Source: Candidatus Omnitrophota bacterium (lineage in GTDB: Bacteria; Omnitrophota; Gorgyraeia; Duberdicusellales; 4484-171). From it: 41,022 bases of DNA. A program made the position numbers and the translations under genes. Shown here one piece after another: positions 26,094-34,976 of the stretch (within the stretch, counting starts at the first letter, position 1; every line of letters begins with the position of its first letter). The notes beneath the pieces were generated by a model. That model had not been told where the DNA came from and searched no databases. It saw only the letters and a list, made by a program, of their open reading frames with translations. The stretch is taken from the NCBI GenBank assembly GCA_018818105.1, contig JAHISK010000002.1, positions 1 to 41,022 on the forward strand, given 5' to 3'.

Positions 26094-27518
26094 ATGAAAG
26101 ATTTGTTCAATTTAACTGGAGTAGAGATTGCTAAGGCTATTAAGAATGGCGACTTAAAGGAAGAGGCGGTTTATTCTTCATTCAAAGCTAGGATAGATAA
26201 AATAGATTCGTCGTTAAATAGTTTTGTTCAAACTTATGAGAAACCAGTGAAGAGTGAAGGTGAGTCAAGATTGTCCGGCGTGCCTATTGCGGTGAAAGAT
26301 AATATTTGTGTTAAAGGGAAAGCCATTACTTGTTCCTCCAAGATTCTTTCTTCTCATATAGCTGTTTATGATGCTACGGTAGTAAAAAAATTAAAACAAG
26401 CCGGATTACAAATTATCGGTACGACCAATATGGATGAGTTTGCTTTTGGGTCGTCGACAGAGAACTCCTGTTATGGAGCAACGAAGAACCCATGGGATTA
26501 TACTAAAGTCCCCGGCGGATCAAGCGGTGGTTCGGCGGCAGCGGTTGGCGCGCGGCTGGCGCCTTTTGCGTTAGGGTCTGATACTGGTGGATCAATTCGC
26601 CAGCCGGCTTGCTTTTGTGGGGTAGTAGGGTTTAAACCTACTTATGGTCGAGTTTCCCGGTATGGGCTAGTTGCTTTTGCTTCAAGTCTTGATCAGATTG
26701 GGCCGATAACGACAAATTTTGTTGATTGCGCGTATTTGTTGAATATCATTTGCGGAGCCGATGATTTTGATTCCACGTCATCTCGTATAAGTACGGGGGA
26801 TTTTACTAAAGAATTGAATGATGATATAGAAAATATAAAAATAGGAGTTCCTCGGCAGTATTTCAGTGAAGGATTAATGCTTCCGGTAAAGGAAGCGGTA
26901 GAGGAGGCTATCAATACTTTTAGAAAGAAAAAAGCTAAGATTATCGAGATAGATTTACCTCATACTGAATACGCGGTAGCTGTTTATTATATAATCGCGT
27001 CATCAGAAGCCAGTTCTAATTTACAAAGATTTGATGGCATAAAGTATGGCGTTCGTCAGAACGCGGCAAGTTTAAAAGAGGTTTATACTCATAGCCGGCA
27101 GCAAGGATTTGGAGAGGAAGCTAAAAGAAGGATTTTTTTAGGGACACATAGCCTTTCAAGCGGGTACTATGATGCTTATTATGTAAAAGCGTTGAAGGTA
27201 AGAAGATTGATAAAACAGGATTTCGATAAGGCGTTTAGTGAGGTAGATGTTATTCTTACTCCGACATCACCGACACCGGCTTTTGGTATGGGGGCTAAAT
27301 CCCAAGATCCTTTAAGTATGTATTTATCGGATATTTATACAATTTCAGCGAATTTAGCAGGCGCGCCTGCGGTCTCGTTTCCTTGCGGGTTTACTAAAGA
27401 TAATCTTCCTATCGGCGTTCAGCTTATTGGAAAAGAGTTTGACGAGGCGACTTTAATAAGGTTAGGGTTTAGTTATCAAAATTGTACGGAGTTTCATAAG
27501 AGGATACCAAATATATAG
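26094..27518 (+). CDS. gatA: Asp/Glu-tRNA amidotransferase subunit A
   Basis: [70 protein letters not shown]. Confidence 0.97.
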   Translation: MKDLFNLTGVEIAKAIKNGDLKEEAVYSSFKARIDKIDSSLNSFVQTYEKPVKSEGESRLSGVPIAVKDNICVKGKAITCSSKILSSHIAVYDATVVKKLKQAGLQIIGTTNMDEFAFGSSTENSCYGATKNPWDYTKVPGGSSGGSAAAVGARLAPFALGSDTGGSIRQPACFCGVVGFKPTYGRVSRYGLVAFASSLDQIGPITTNFVDCAYLLNIICGADDFDSTSSRISTGDFTKELNDDIENIKIGVPRQYFSEGLMLPVKEAVEEAINTFRKKKAKIIEIDLPHTEYAVAVYYIIASSEASSNLQRFDGIKYGVRQNAASLKEVYTHSRQQGFGEEAKRRIFLGTHSLSSGYYDAYYVKALKVRRLIKQDFDKAFSEVDVILTPTSPTPAFGMGAKSQDPLSMYLSDIYTISANLAGAPAVSFPCGFTKDNLPIGVQLIGKEFDEATLIRLGFSYQNCTEFHKRIPNI

Positions 27519-27522
27519 GGTA

Positions 27523-27544
27523 GGGGCGGCCCTTGCGTCCGCCC
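27523..27544. repeat. GC-rich hairpin GGGGCGGCCCTTGCGTCCGCCC between gatA and gatB
   Basis: GGGCGG/CCGCCC stem in an otherwise AT-rich context. Confidence 0.6.
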
Positions 27545-27575
27545 GTTTTAAAACCGTTATAAAAACAAACAAGAA

Positions 27576-29000
27576 ATGTCAAAATTTGAAACCGTAATTG
27601 GGCTAGAAGTTCACGTTCAGCTTAAGACTAAGACGAAAATTTTTTGCTCTTGTTCTACAGAGTTCCAAAGTCCGCCTAATACTAATATATGTCCCATTTG
27701 TTCCGGGTATCCAGGTGTATTGCCTGTCTTTAATCAAAGAGCGTTAGAGTTAGCAATTCGCGTATGTTTGGCATTACGATGTCGGATAAATAATAGAATA
27801 TATTTTGAGCGCAAAAATTATTTTTATCCGGATTTGCCCAAAGGGTATCAAATTTCGCAATATAAAATGCCGTTAGGTGAGAATGGATTTTTGGAGGTTT
27901 CTTCAGGAAAAAAAATACGTATAAATAGAGTTCATTTAGAAGAGGATGCTGGTAAATCTGTACATAAAAATAAGTATTCTTTAGTAGATTTTAATCGAAC
28001 GGGGATACCTCTTTTGGAGATAGTTTCCGAACCGGATATAGCTACGCCTGTTGAGGCGGCAGATTATTTATCTTGCTTGAAAATGATATTACAATATATT
28101 GGAGCCTCAGACTGTGATATGGAAAAGGGGCTCTTGCGTTGTGATGCTAACATTTCTTTAAAGCAGACTGAAGATAAGGTGTTAGGAACTAGAGTAGAAT
28201 TAAAAAATATGAATACTTTTAAAGGTGTGCGGGATGCTTTAGGGTATGAAGCGGCGCGTCAGGAAAAAGTTCTTGAGAGGAGAGAAAAGGTTTATCAGGA
28301 AACAAGGTTATGGGATGGGAATAAAGGGGCGACGGCTGTTATGCGTACTAAGGAGGAAGCTTGCGATTACCGTTATTTTCCCGAACCGGATCTTTTAGAT
28401 TTTTTTGTTCCTCAAGAATTTATTGAAAAAGCAGAGATGTATGTAAAAGAGTTACCTTTAGAAAAGAAAAAAAGATTTATTGAAGAATATAAGCTGATTG
28501 ATAGCGAAGTTGATGTTATAATTAGCAATATATGGTTGGCAGAATTTTTTGAATCAGTCGTTAAAGTTTATTCTAAACCTAAGGAGATTTCTAATTGGAT
28601 TATTGGCCCGTTTCTAGAACAGGTTAATAATTTGGCTTCAGATTTTAATCTTGTGAAAATATCCGCTCAAAATTTTGCTAAGATTATAAAATATTTTTCT
28701 CAAGGCAAACTAAATAATATAACAGCTAAACGAGCGCTTTCTTTAGTGATTACTACAGATGAAGATGCTGATGAGGTCATTGAGAAGGAAGGCCTGCGGC
28801 AGGTGTCAGGAGAAGATGAGTTATCGGGATTTGTGGAAGAGGTCATCGTGGCTAATCCCAAACCCGCTAGTGATTATTTGGAAGGCAAACTTTCAGCAAT
28901 AATGTTTCTTGTTGGCCAGGTGATGAAGAAAACCAGGGGTAAAGCAAATCCTAAGGTAGTAAGAACAATTTTGGAGAGGAGGTTAAAAAATGAAAAGTAA
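27576..29000 (+). CDS. gatB: Asp/Glu-tRNA amidotransferase subunit B
   Basis: VIGLEVHVQLKTKTKIFCSC; CPICSGYPGVLPVFN; NRTGIPLLEIVSEPDI. Confidence 0.97.
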   Translation: MSKFETVIGLEVHVQLKTKTKIFCSCSTEFQSPPNTNICPICSGYPGVLPVFNQRALELAIRVCLALRCRINNRIYFERKNYFYPDLPKGYQISQYKMPLGENGFLEVSSGKKIRINRVHLEEDAGKSVHKNKYSLVDFNRTGIPLLEIVSEPDIATPVEAADYLSCLKMILQYIGASDCDMEKGLLRCDANISLKQTEDKVLGTRVELKNMNTFKGVRDALGYEAARQEKVLERREKVYQETRLWDGNKGATAVMRTKEEACDYRYFPEPDLLDFFVPQEFIEKAEMYVKELPLEKKKRFIEEYKLIDSEVDVIISNIWLAEFFESVVKVYSKPKEISNWIIGPFLEQVNNLASDFNLVKISAQNFAKIIKYFSQGKLNNITAKRALSLVITTDEDADEVIEKEGLRQVSGEDELSGFVEEVIVANPKPASDYLEGKLSAIMFLVGQVMKKTRGKANPKVVRTILERRLKNEK

Positions 29001-30210
29001 ACTTTCTACGGTGATAGTTATTTTTGGAATAGTGTTTTCTTGTTGGCATGTTGGCATATGTTTAGGCCAAGATAGAGACTCGTTTTATAAAGAATTAGAT
29101 ATATTTGCTGAAGGATTAGCGTTGATAGAGAAAAAGTATGTAGAAGATAAACCGGCGAAAGATTTAATCTATGGAGCAATGGAGGGGTTACTAGCTTCGT
29201 TGGATTCATATAGTCAGTTTCTAGACCCCGATGATTATAAAGAGCTTATAGTGGAAACGGAAGGTCAGTTTGGTGGGCTAGGTATTGAAATTACGATGAA
29301 GGATGGTTTGCTTACTATTGTTTCGCCCATAGAAGATACTCCTGCTTGGCTCGCAGGCGCGACCGCGGGAGATATTATTGTCAAAATCGACGGAGAATTA
29401 ACAAAAGGAATTACTCTAAGCGAAGCAGTTAAGAAATTAAGGGGGGAGCCAGGGTCAACAGTTGTTCTTACGGTAGTGAGAGAAAAAACGAGAACGTTGG
29501 AAGATATCACAATTATCAGAGGGATCATACAAATAAAGGATATAAAACACGCGGTAATATTAGATGCTAATATTGGGTATTTAAGGATAGCTGAATTTAG
29601 GGAAAATACAGCCCGAGATATGGACGCGGCGTTACTCAATTTAAAAAAAGAAGGATTAGCAGGGCTGATTATTGATGTAAGAAATAATCCTGGAGGCCTG
29701 CTTTATTCAGCGATAGAAATTGCGAGTAGGTTTGTGCCTGATGGTAAGATAATTGTTTCTACTAAGTCAAGAAGTGAGAAAGAAATTGTATATACATCGG
29801 TTTTGGCAAAAGAGAAGTATTTAGATATTCCTTTAGTAGTATTAATAAATAAAGGGAGTGCTTCGGGAAGTGAGATTTTAGCGGCAGCATTGAGAGAAAA
29901 CGATCGTGCCATTCTTCTTGGAGAAACTACTTTTGGCAAAGGGTCTGTGCAGACAGTTATTCCTCTTTCGGACGGAGCGGCGTTAAGGCTTACGACATCG
30001 AAGTATTATACTCCTAATGGTGAGAGTATTCATGAAAAAGGGATAAACGCTGATATTGTTGTTGTTCCTCAAGATCAGTCGAAAGAAAGTAAAGAAGACG
30101 TTTTTAAGGCATTGAAAGAACAAAAAGAGAACTTTGACTATAAGAAGGATTATCAAATTGTAAGAGCGGCAGATTTACTTAAGGGTATTCTTGTTTTAAA
30201 AGGAAAATAG
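28990..30210 (+). CDS. S41 family C-terminal processing peptidase (PDZ)
   Basis: DSYSQFLDPDDYKEL; GLGIEITMKDGLLTIVSPIEDTPAWLAGATAGDIIVKIDG; GSASGSEILAAALRENDRA. Confidence 0.94.
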   Translation: MKSKLSTVIVIFGIVFSCWHVGICLGQDRDSFYKELDIFAEGLALIEKKYVEDKPAKDLIYGAMEGLLASLDSYSQFLDPDDYKELIVETEGQFGGLGIEITMKDGLLTIVSPIEDTPAWLAGATAGDIIVKIDGELTKGITLSEAVKKLRGEPGSTVVLTVVREKTRTLEDITIIRGIIQIKDIKHAVILDANIGYLRIAEFRENTARDMDAALLNLKKEGLAGLIIDVRNNPGGLLYSAIEIASRFVPDGKIIVSTKSRSEKEIVYTSVLAKEKYLDIPLVVLINKGSASGSEILAAALRENDRAILLGETTFGKGSVQTVIPLSDGAALRLTTSKYYTPNGESIHEKGINADIVVVPQDQSKESKEDVFKALKEQKENFDYKKDYQIVRAADLLKGILVLKGK

Positions 30211-30230
30211 TAATGTAAGGTATTATATGA

Positions 30231-30382
30231 AAATTCCAAATTACAAGCATCAAATAACAAATAAGCTCCAAATTCCAATTTTTAAATGTTCGAAATATCG
30301 ATGTTTTCTATATTGTTTGGAATTTCGATCATTGGATATTGGGATTTATTTGTAATTTGGAAATTGTTATTTGGAATTTATA
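30231..30382. repeat. Heptad hairpin element H13 (AAATTCC words)
   Basis: AAATTCC AAATTAC AAGCATC AAATAAC AAATAAG ... TATTGGG ATTTATT TGTAATT TGGAAAT TGTTATT TGGAATT. Confidence 0.85.
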
Positions 30383-30392
30383 AGGTTATGGT

Positions 30393-31385
30393 ATGTATAC
30401 TCTCGGAATAGAAACTTCTTGCGATGAGACTTCCTGCGCTGTTTTAAAAGATTATAAAGTTCTTTCAAATATAACTGTATCTTCTTTGAAGGAACATAAA
30501 AAATACGGCGGGGTTATTCCTGAAATCGCGACTCGCGCGCATCTTAAAAATATAGATAGTGTGGTTGGGGCCGCGGCGAGCGAAGCTGGCGTATCTTTAA
30601 GGAGGATAGATCTGGTTGCCGTTACTCATAAGCCGGGCTTAATCGGCGCCTTAGTAGTAGGCCTTAACTTTGCGAAGTCCATTGCCTTTGCTTTGAATAA
30701 ACCTTTTATAGGAGTTAATCATCTTTATGCTCATTTTTTCGCGCCTTTTCTAGATGGTAAAGTGAGGTTGGAGTTTCCTTTTTTAGGAGTAGTAATTTCC
30801 GGCGGGCATACGGAAATTTATTTAGTAAACGATTTTGATAGGATAAGACTTTTAGGTCAAACTCGGGATGATGCTTGTGGGGAAGTTTATGATAAAATAT
30901 CACGGGCTTTAGGGTTAGGGTATCCCGGAGGACCAGTTATTGATCGGCTTTATAATTTTAAATGTAAAGATGAATTCGCGTTTAAATGCGGCAGAATAGG
31001 GTTTGACTTAAGTTTTAGCGGTATAAAAACAGCTGTTATTTACAAAAAAATTGAATTAGACAAAAAGGGCGCCTTAGATAAAGAAACAAAAGTGAAACTG
31101 GTTTCTTCGTTTCAATATACGGTTGTTAATACGGTAGTTAAAACTATTATAGATGCCGCGAAAAAGTATAAAGTTAGACGTATTGTTTGTGGCGGCGGTG
31201 TTGTCGCTAATAAATTATTGCGAAAAATACTTCAAAAAGCTCAACATCAGGAAAATCTTGAGTGTTTTCTTTCCCCGTTATCCTATTGCGGGGACAATGC
31301 GGCTATGGTTGCAGGATTGGGATTTTATTTGTATAATAAAAGGGGAGTTAAAAGTACTATGAATTTAGGGGAGGCGGCAAATTAG
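30393..31385 (+). CDS. tsaD: tRNA N6-adenosine threonylcarbamoyltransferase TsaD
   Basis: LGIETSCDETSCAVL; VTHKPGLIGALVVGL; GVNHLYAHFFAPF; VISGGHTEIYLV. Confidence 0.97.
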   Translation: MYTLGIETSCDETSCAVLKDYKVLSNITVSSLKEHKKYGGVIPEIATRAHLKNIDSVVGAAASEAGVSLRRIDLVAVTHKPGLIGALVVGLNFAKSIAFALNKPFIGVNHLYAHFFAPFLDGKVRLEFPFLGVVISGGHTEIYLVNDFDRIRLLGQTRDDACGEVYDKISRALGLGYPGGPVIDRLYNFKCKDEFAFKCGRIGFDLSFSGIKTAVIYKKIELDKKGALDKETKVKLVSSFQYTVVNTVVKTIIDAAKKYKVRRIVCGGGVVANKLLRKILQKAQHQENLECFLSPLSYCGDNAAMVAGLGFYLYNKRGVKSTMNLGEAAN

Positions 31386-31386
31386 A

Positions 31387-31827
31387 ATGATGAATGAGTT
31401 TTCTTTTGATTTTAATACGATTTTTCGGTTGTTGTTAGCGTTTGTTTTAGGAAGTGTTATTGGATTTGAGCGGGAAAAAAAGGGAAGAGACGCTGGGTTG
31501 CGTACGCATATTTTAGTTTGTGTGGGGTCTGCGCTTATAATGCTGGTTTCGATTTATGTTTACGAACTGTATAAGGGGGTAGCTGCTCTTGACCCGGCAA
31601 GGATAGCCGCGGGGGTAGTTACGGGTATAGGCTTTTTAGGCGCCGGCGCGATTATTAGGAGTTCCGAAGGTAATAGAGGATTAACTTCTGCTGCCAGCGT
31701 ATGGGTAAGCGCGGCTATAGGATTAGCCGTTGGATGCGGGTATTTAAGCGCGGCAGTGGCGACAACTATAATCGTTTTTTTCACGCTATCGCTTTTAAAA
31801 AAAGCGGAGGCGAGATTAGATAAGTAA
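31387..31827 (+). CDS. MgtC/SapB family membrane protein
   Basis: LLLAFVLGSVIGFEREKKGRDAGLRTHILVCVGSALIMLVS; GVVTGIGFLGAGAIIR. Confidence 0.93.
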   Translation: MMNEFSFDFNTIFRLLLAFVLGSVIGFEREKKGRDAGLRTHILVCVGSALIMLVSIYVYELYKGVAALDPARIAAGVVTGIGFLGAGAIIRSSEGNRGLTSAASVWVSAAIGLAVGCGYLSAAVATTIIVFFTLSLLKKAEARLDK

Positions 31828-31866
31828 TAGCGTAATGCCAAAACTTTTATTAAAAAGATTGAAATT

Positions 31867-32013
31867 ACAATAAGCAACTTCCAAATAACAATAAACAAAT
31901 GAGGAAAAAAGATAAAAAGATTTATAAATTCATAATATTCTCGGTAGTATATTGTATATTCGGTATTGTCTATTGTTTGTAATTTGTTTATTGTCTATTG
32001 TTTATTTTTGACA
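31867..32013. repeat. Heptad hairpin element H14 (ACAATAA/TATTGTC family)
   Basis: ACAATAA GCAACTT CCAAATA ACAATAA ACAAATG ... CGGTATTGTCTATTGTTTGTAATTTGTTTATTGTCTATTGTTTATTTTTGACA; right end near-identical to H11. Confidence 0.88.
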
Positions 32014-32043
32014 ATACGAATAATAACGTAGGGGGAGGGAATA

Positions 32044-32535
32044 ATGGCAAAGAAAAGAGGAGAGGAACAAATTTTGGATGTAAACGCTAGCATGCAGGGG
32101 AATATGGTATTTTCCGATCCGGTAAATTTACGGATAAACGGTAAATTTGAAGGTATGCTAAATACAAAAGGTAATCTTATCATTGGAGAACAGGCCCAAG
32201 TTAATGCTGAAATTATTGGAGAAAATATAATGGTTGCTGGTAAGGTGAGAGGTAAAATCAAGGCGACAAAGATGCTTGCTTTTAATGCTACGGCTGAAGT
32301 GTTTGCTGATGTTGAAACTCCTAAGATTGCGATTGAAGAGGGAGCGGTCTTTAACGGTAAATGTAAAATGCCGCAGGACAAGATGTTATTGCCAGAGTTA
32401 TCCGAATATCTGTCTATAGAAGAAGATACGCTTAAGGAATGGGTTAGCAATGAACGGATTCCTGTGCATAAAGAAGGTGAAGAGTTGTTGTTTGATCGCG
32501 CGGAAGTAGAAGAATGGATTAGCAGCAAGAAATAG
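32044..32535 (+). CDS. Bactofilin (polymer-forming cytoskeletal) with C-terminal excisionase/MerR-like HTH domain
   Basis: Bactofilin repeats NLIIGEQAQVNAEIIGENIMVAGKVRGKIKATKMLAFNATAEVFADVETPKIAIEEGAVFNGKC, then LPELSEYLSIEEDTLKEWVSNERIPVHKEGEELLFDRAEVEEWISSKK (HTH_17-like). Confidence 0.88.
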   Translation: MAKKRGEEQILDVNASMQGNMVFSDPVNLRINGKFEGMLNTKGNLIIGEQAQVNAEIIGENIMVAGKVRGKIKATKMLAFNATAEVFADVETPKIAIEEGAVFNGKCKMPQDKMLLPELSEYLSIEEDTLKEWVSNERIPVHKEGEELLFDRAEVEEWISSKK

Positions 32536-32656
32536 GATTTATTCCGTCTTCGCGAACGCGTCACGCGGATTTAAAATATGCTTTAAAGCGGTTACGCGTA
32601 GTCCCTGGATTTGATATCTGTAAGTTAAATTATTTATTTGTTGATTTAATAAAAAT

Positions 32657-32670
32657 ATATTGTACAATAT
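32657..32670. promoter_or_regulatory. Perfect 14-bp palindrome ATATTGTACAATAT, putative operator
   Basis: Self-complementary sequence ~57 bp upstream of the HTH-TM gene. Confidence 0.45.
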
Positions 32671-32726
32671 CTAACATTTAGGTCATTTCGGCAATTTATA
32701 TAATAGAAAAAACTAAGTGAATAAAA

Positions 32727-33047
32727 ATGGGTAAAGAAAAGTTAATTACTACTCGAGATGTTTCTTTGATTTTAGGTCTTTCGGAAAAAGATGTTATTGA
32801 TTTAGCTAACGCTAATCTTTTGCCTCACTTTAAAGTCGGAGGTGAGTTTTTAAGATTCAAGAGAGAAGATGTAGTTAAAGTAAAGAAGCGCGTTAAGAAA
32901 AAGTATAATCTGCCTACTGGAGGCGGTCGCCGCGGGGTTGGATGGGTGAAGGAGTTTTTCTATTTTAATGATTTTTATATTGTGTGTTCTGCTATTATTG
33001 TAGTATTGCTTTGGGTTATTTTTAAGGATTTTCGTTCTTCAAATTGA
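32727..33047 (+). CDS. Excisionase/MerR-like HTH protein with C-terminal transmembrane helix
   Basis: LITTRDVSLILGLSEKDVIDLANANLLPHFKVGGEFLRFKREDVVKV (HTH_17-like) plus YIVCSAIIVVLLWVIF TM. Confidence 0.8.
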   Translation: MGKEKLITTRDVSLILGLSEKDVIDLANANLLPHFKVGGEFLRFKREDVVKVKKRVKKKYNLPTGGGRRGVGWVKEFFYFNDFYIVCSAIIVVLLWVIFKDFRSSN

Positions 33048-33712
33048 TGAAAGAAAAAGGGTTTATCGACCTTGGATTTGCTAAGCTTGATATAGATAGA
33101 GAAAACCGCAGAGGGCTTCCTGAAATAGTTTATGCTTCTGGAAAAACTATTTCGCAGCTAAAAAAAATCGTTGAAGAATTTCGAGGTCATACCGATTTGG
33201 TTTTTATCTCTCGTCTGTTGCCCAATCAGTATAAAACTTTAAAAAAAGAAATTCCTTCTTTAAAATATTTTTCTCAGGCAAAGATTGCCTTTTGCGGCAA
33301 GGAGAGAAAGCAAAAGCAAGGAAATGTCTTAGTGCTTACAGCAGGTACTTCTGATGTAAATGTAGCGGAAGAAGCTGCTGTTTTTTTAGAGCTAACCGGT
33401 AATAATGTAGAGAGAGTATACGATGTAGGTGTCGCCGGGATACATCGGTTAGATTTTTTTAAAAAGAAAATTGTTTCGGCTAAAGTGATTATTGTTGTTG
33501 CCGGGATGGAAGCGGCGTTAGCCAGTATAGTTTCAGGTTTGGTCGCTGTTCCAGTAATTGGTGTGCCTACAAGCGTGGGGTATGGCGCTTCATTTAAAGG
33601 GGTTGCGGCATTGTTAGGGATGATGAACAGTTGTTCTCCGGGAATTACGGTTGTAAATATCGATAATGGGTTAGGCGCGGGATATTTCGCGCATATGATT
33701 AATAAGTGGTAA
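33044..33712 (+). CDS. larB: Nickel pincer cofactor biosynthesis protein LarB (AIR carboxylase-like)
   Basis: VLTAGTSDVNVAEEAAVFLELTGNNVERVYDVGVAGIHRL; VAGMEAALASIVSGLVAVPVIGVPTSVGYG. Confidence 0.92.
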   Translation: MMKEKGFIDLGFAKLDIDRENRRGLPEIVYASGKTISQLKKIVEEFRGHTDLVFISRLLPNQYKTLKKEIPSLKYFSQAKIAFCGKERKQKQGNVLVLTAGTSDVNVAEEAAVFLELTGNNVERVYDVGVAGIHRLDFFKKKIVSAKVIIVVAGMEAALASIVSGLVAVPVIGVPTSVGYGASFKGVAALLGMMNSCSPGITVVNIDNGLGAGYFAHMINKW

Positions 33713-33833
33713 GTGGTAAGTAGTAAGTGGTAAGTGGTAAGTAGTAAGTGGTAAGTAGTAAGTGATAAGGATTAAGAATTAAGTGAGGAATAAATGATAT
33801 TCTTCTTAATCCTTACAACTTAATCCTATACAA
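33704..33833. repeat. Heptad hairpin element H15 (AAGTGGT words), 12 contiguous phased heptads
   Basis: AAGTGGT x2 AAGTAGT AAGTGGT x2 AAGTAGT AAGTGGT AAGTAGT AAGTGAT AAGGATT AAGAATT AAGTGAG; right arm TTAATCC TTACAAC TTAATCC. Confidence 0.95.
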
Positions 33834-33835
33834 AT

Positions 33836-34921
33836 ATGAAAAGTGTGTATTTTCAGTTAGTTGGCGGGGCGGCGGGGGATATGTTATTGGCATCTCTTGT
33901 TGGTTTAGGCTGTCCCCTTAAACATTTAAAGAAGGAATTTAATAAACTTAATATTAAATTTAGTGTTAAAGAAGAAGATATAAAGGGACATTTTCATACG
34001 CCTCGAAAAAAACTTTCCTTTAAAGGTGATACGTTTACTCATTATAAAGATATTGTAGCAGTCATTGAAAGTTCAGGGTTAGATAAAGATATTAAAGAGA
34101 ATGCTTTAAGGGTTTATTCGTCTATCGCGAATGTTGAAAAAAAAGTTCATAAGGCTACCATGAAAAACCTGCATTTTCATCATTTAGGAGAAATTGACGC
34201 GATTTTAGAAATTTGCGGATTTTTTATAGCATTGAAATATCTTAGAATCAATAAAGTTTATTGTTCCGCGTTTCCCGTGGCGTGTCCGGCGCCGGCAACA
34301 TTACAGCTTTTAAAGGGGCGTAAAATTTACGCTGCTAGATATAATTATGAAACTATTACCCCTACCGCTGCCGCTTTGTTGAAAGAGGCGCGGCAAAAAG
34401 ATGATCAGTTTAGTTATAAAGAATGCAGCATTGGATGGGGGCAGTGTCGCGATAAAGATTATCTTGTTGCCTACCTGTTTGAGGAAAGAGGGTTAGATAA
34501 AGATCCAGTGATAAAAATAGAAACTAATATCGATGATATGAACCCTCAACTGTTTGAAACTCTTTTTGATGTCTTGTATAAAACAGGCGCGAAAGAAGTT
34601 TATTTAGAAACAGTATTAATGAAAAAAATGCGGCCGGCGTATATTTTAAATGTGTTATGTTACGATAACGATTTAGGGAAGATAAGAGAACTGCTTTTTA
34701 AGTACACTACTACTTTTGGTATAAGGTATCAGAAGTATCAGAGAGATAAAGTAATCAGCCGATTTCTGGTAAAAAAAACTAAGTTTGGAAAAATTCGATT
34801 TAGGGTCGCGGAATCCGATATCCAGAAGCAGGTTCCTGAGTATGAAGATTGTAAAAAACGCGCGAAAAAGTTTAAAATCCCGCTTGTAGAGGTGTATCGG
34901 CAGCTGGCGAAAGAGGCGTGA
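33836..34921 (+). CDS. larC: Nickel pincer cofactor biosynthesis protein LarC
   Basis: GGAAGDMLLASLVGLG; NLHFHHLGEIDAI; VIKIETNIDDMNPQLFETLFDVLYKTGAKEVYLETVLMKKMRPAYIL. Confidence 0.93.
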   Translation: MKSVYFQLVGGAAGDMLLASLVGLGCPLKHLKKEFNKLNIKFSVKEEDIKGHFHTPRKKLSFKGDTFTHYKDIVAVIESSGLDKDIKENALRVYSSIANVEKKVHKATMKNLHFHHLGEIDAILEICGFFIALKYLRINKVYCSAFPVACPAPATLQLLKGRKIYAARYNYETITPTAAALLKEARQKDDQFSYKECSIGWGQCRDKDYLVAYLFEERGLDKDPVIKIETNIDDMNPQLFETLFDVLYKTGAKEVYLETVLMKKMRPAYILNVLCYDNDLGKIRELLFKYTTTFGIRYQKYQRDKVISRFLVKKTKFGKIRFRVAESDIQKQVPEYEDCKKRAKKFKIPLVEVYRQLAKEA

Positions 34922-34976
34922 TTGCTGTTTGAATTTGCGGTGGATTTTTTTAGGAAGAGTGATATAATTTAGGACT

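Noticed and set aside
31560-31898. 112-aa antisense ORF over mgtC
   Set aside because: Opposite an unambiguous MgtC CDS and ends in the H14 element.
31995-32564. 189-aa antisense ORF over the bactofilin gene
   Set aside because: Mirror of bactofilin repeats; Ser/Ile-rich, no independent support.
33704-33833. Heptad arrays considered as a CRISPR array
   Set aside because: Units are 7 nt and contiguous, with no spacer of CRISPR length and no cas genes in the window.
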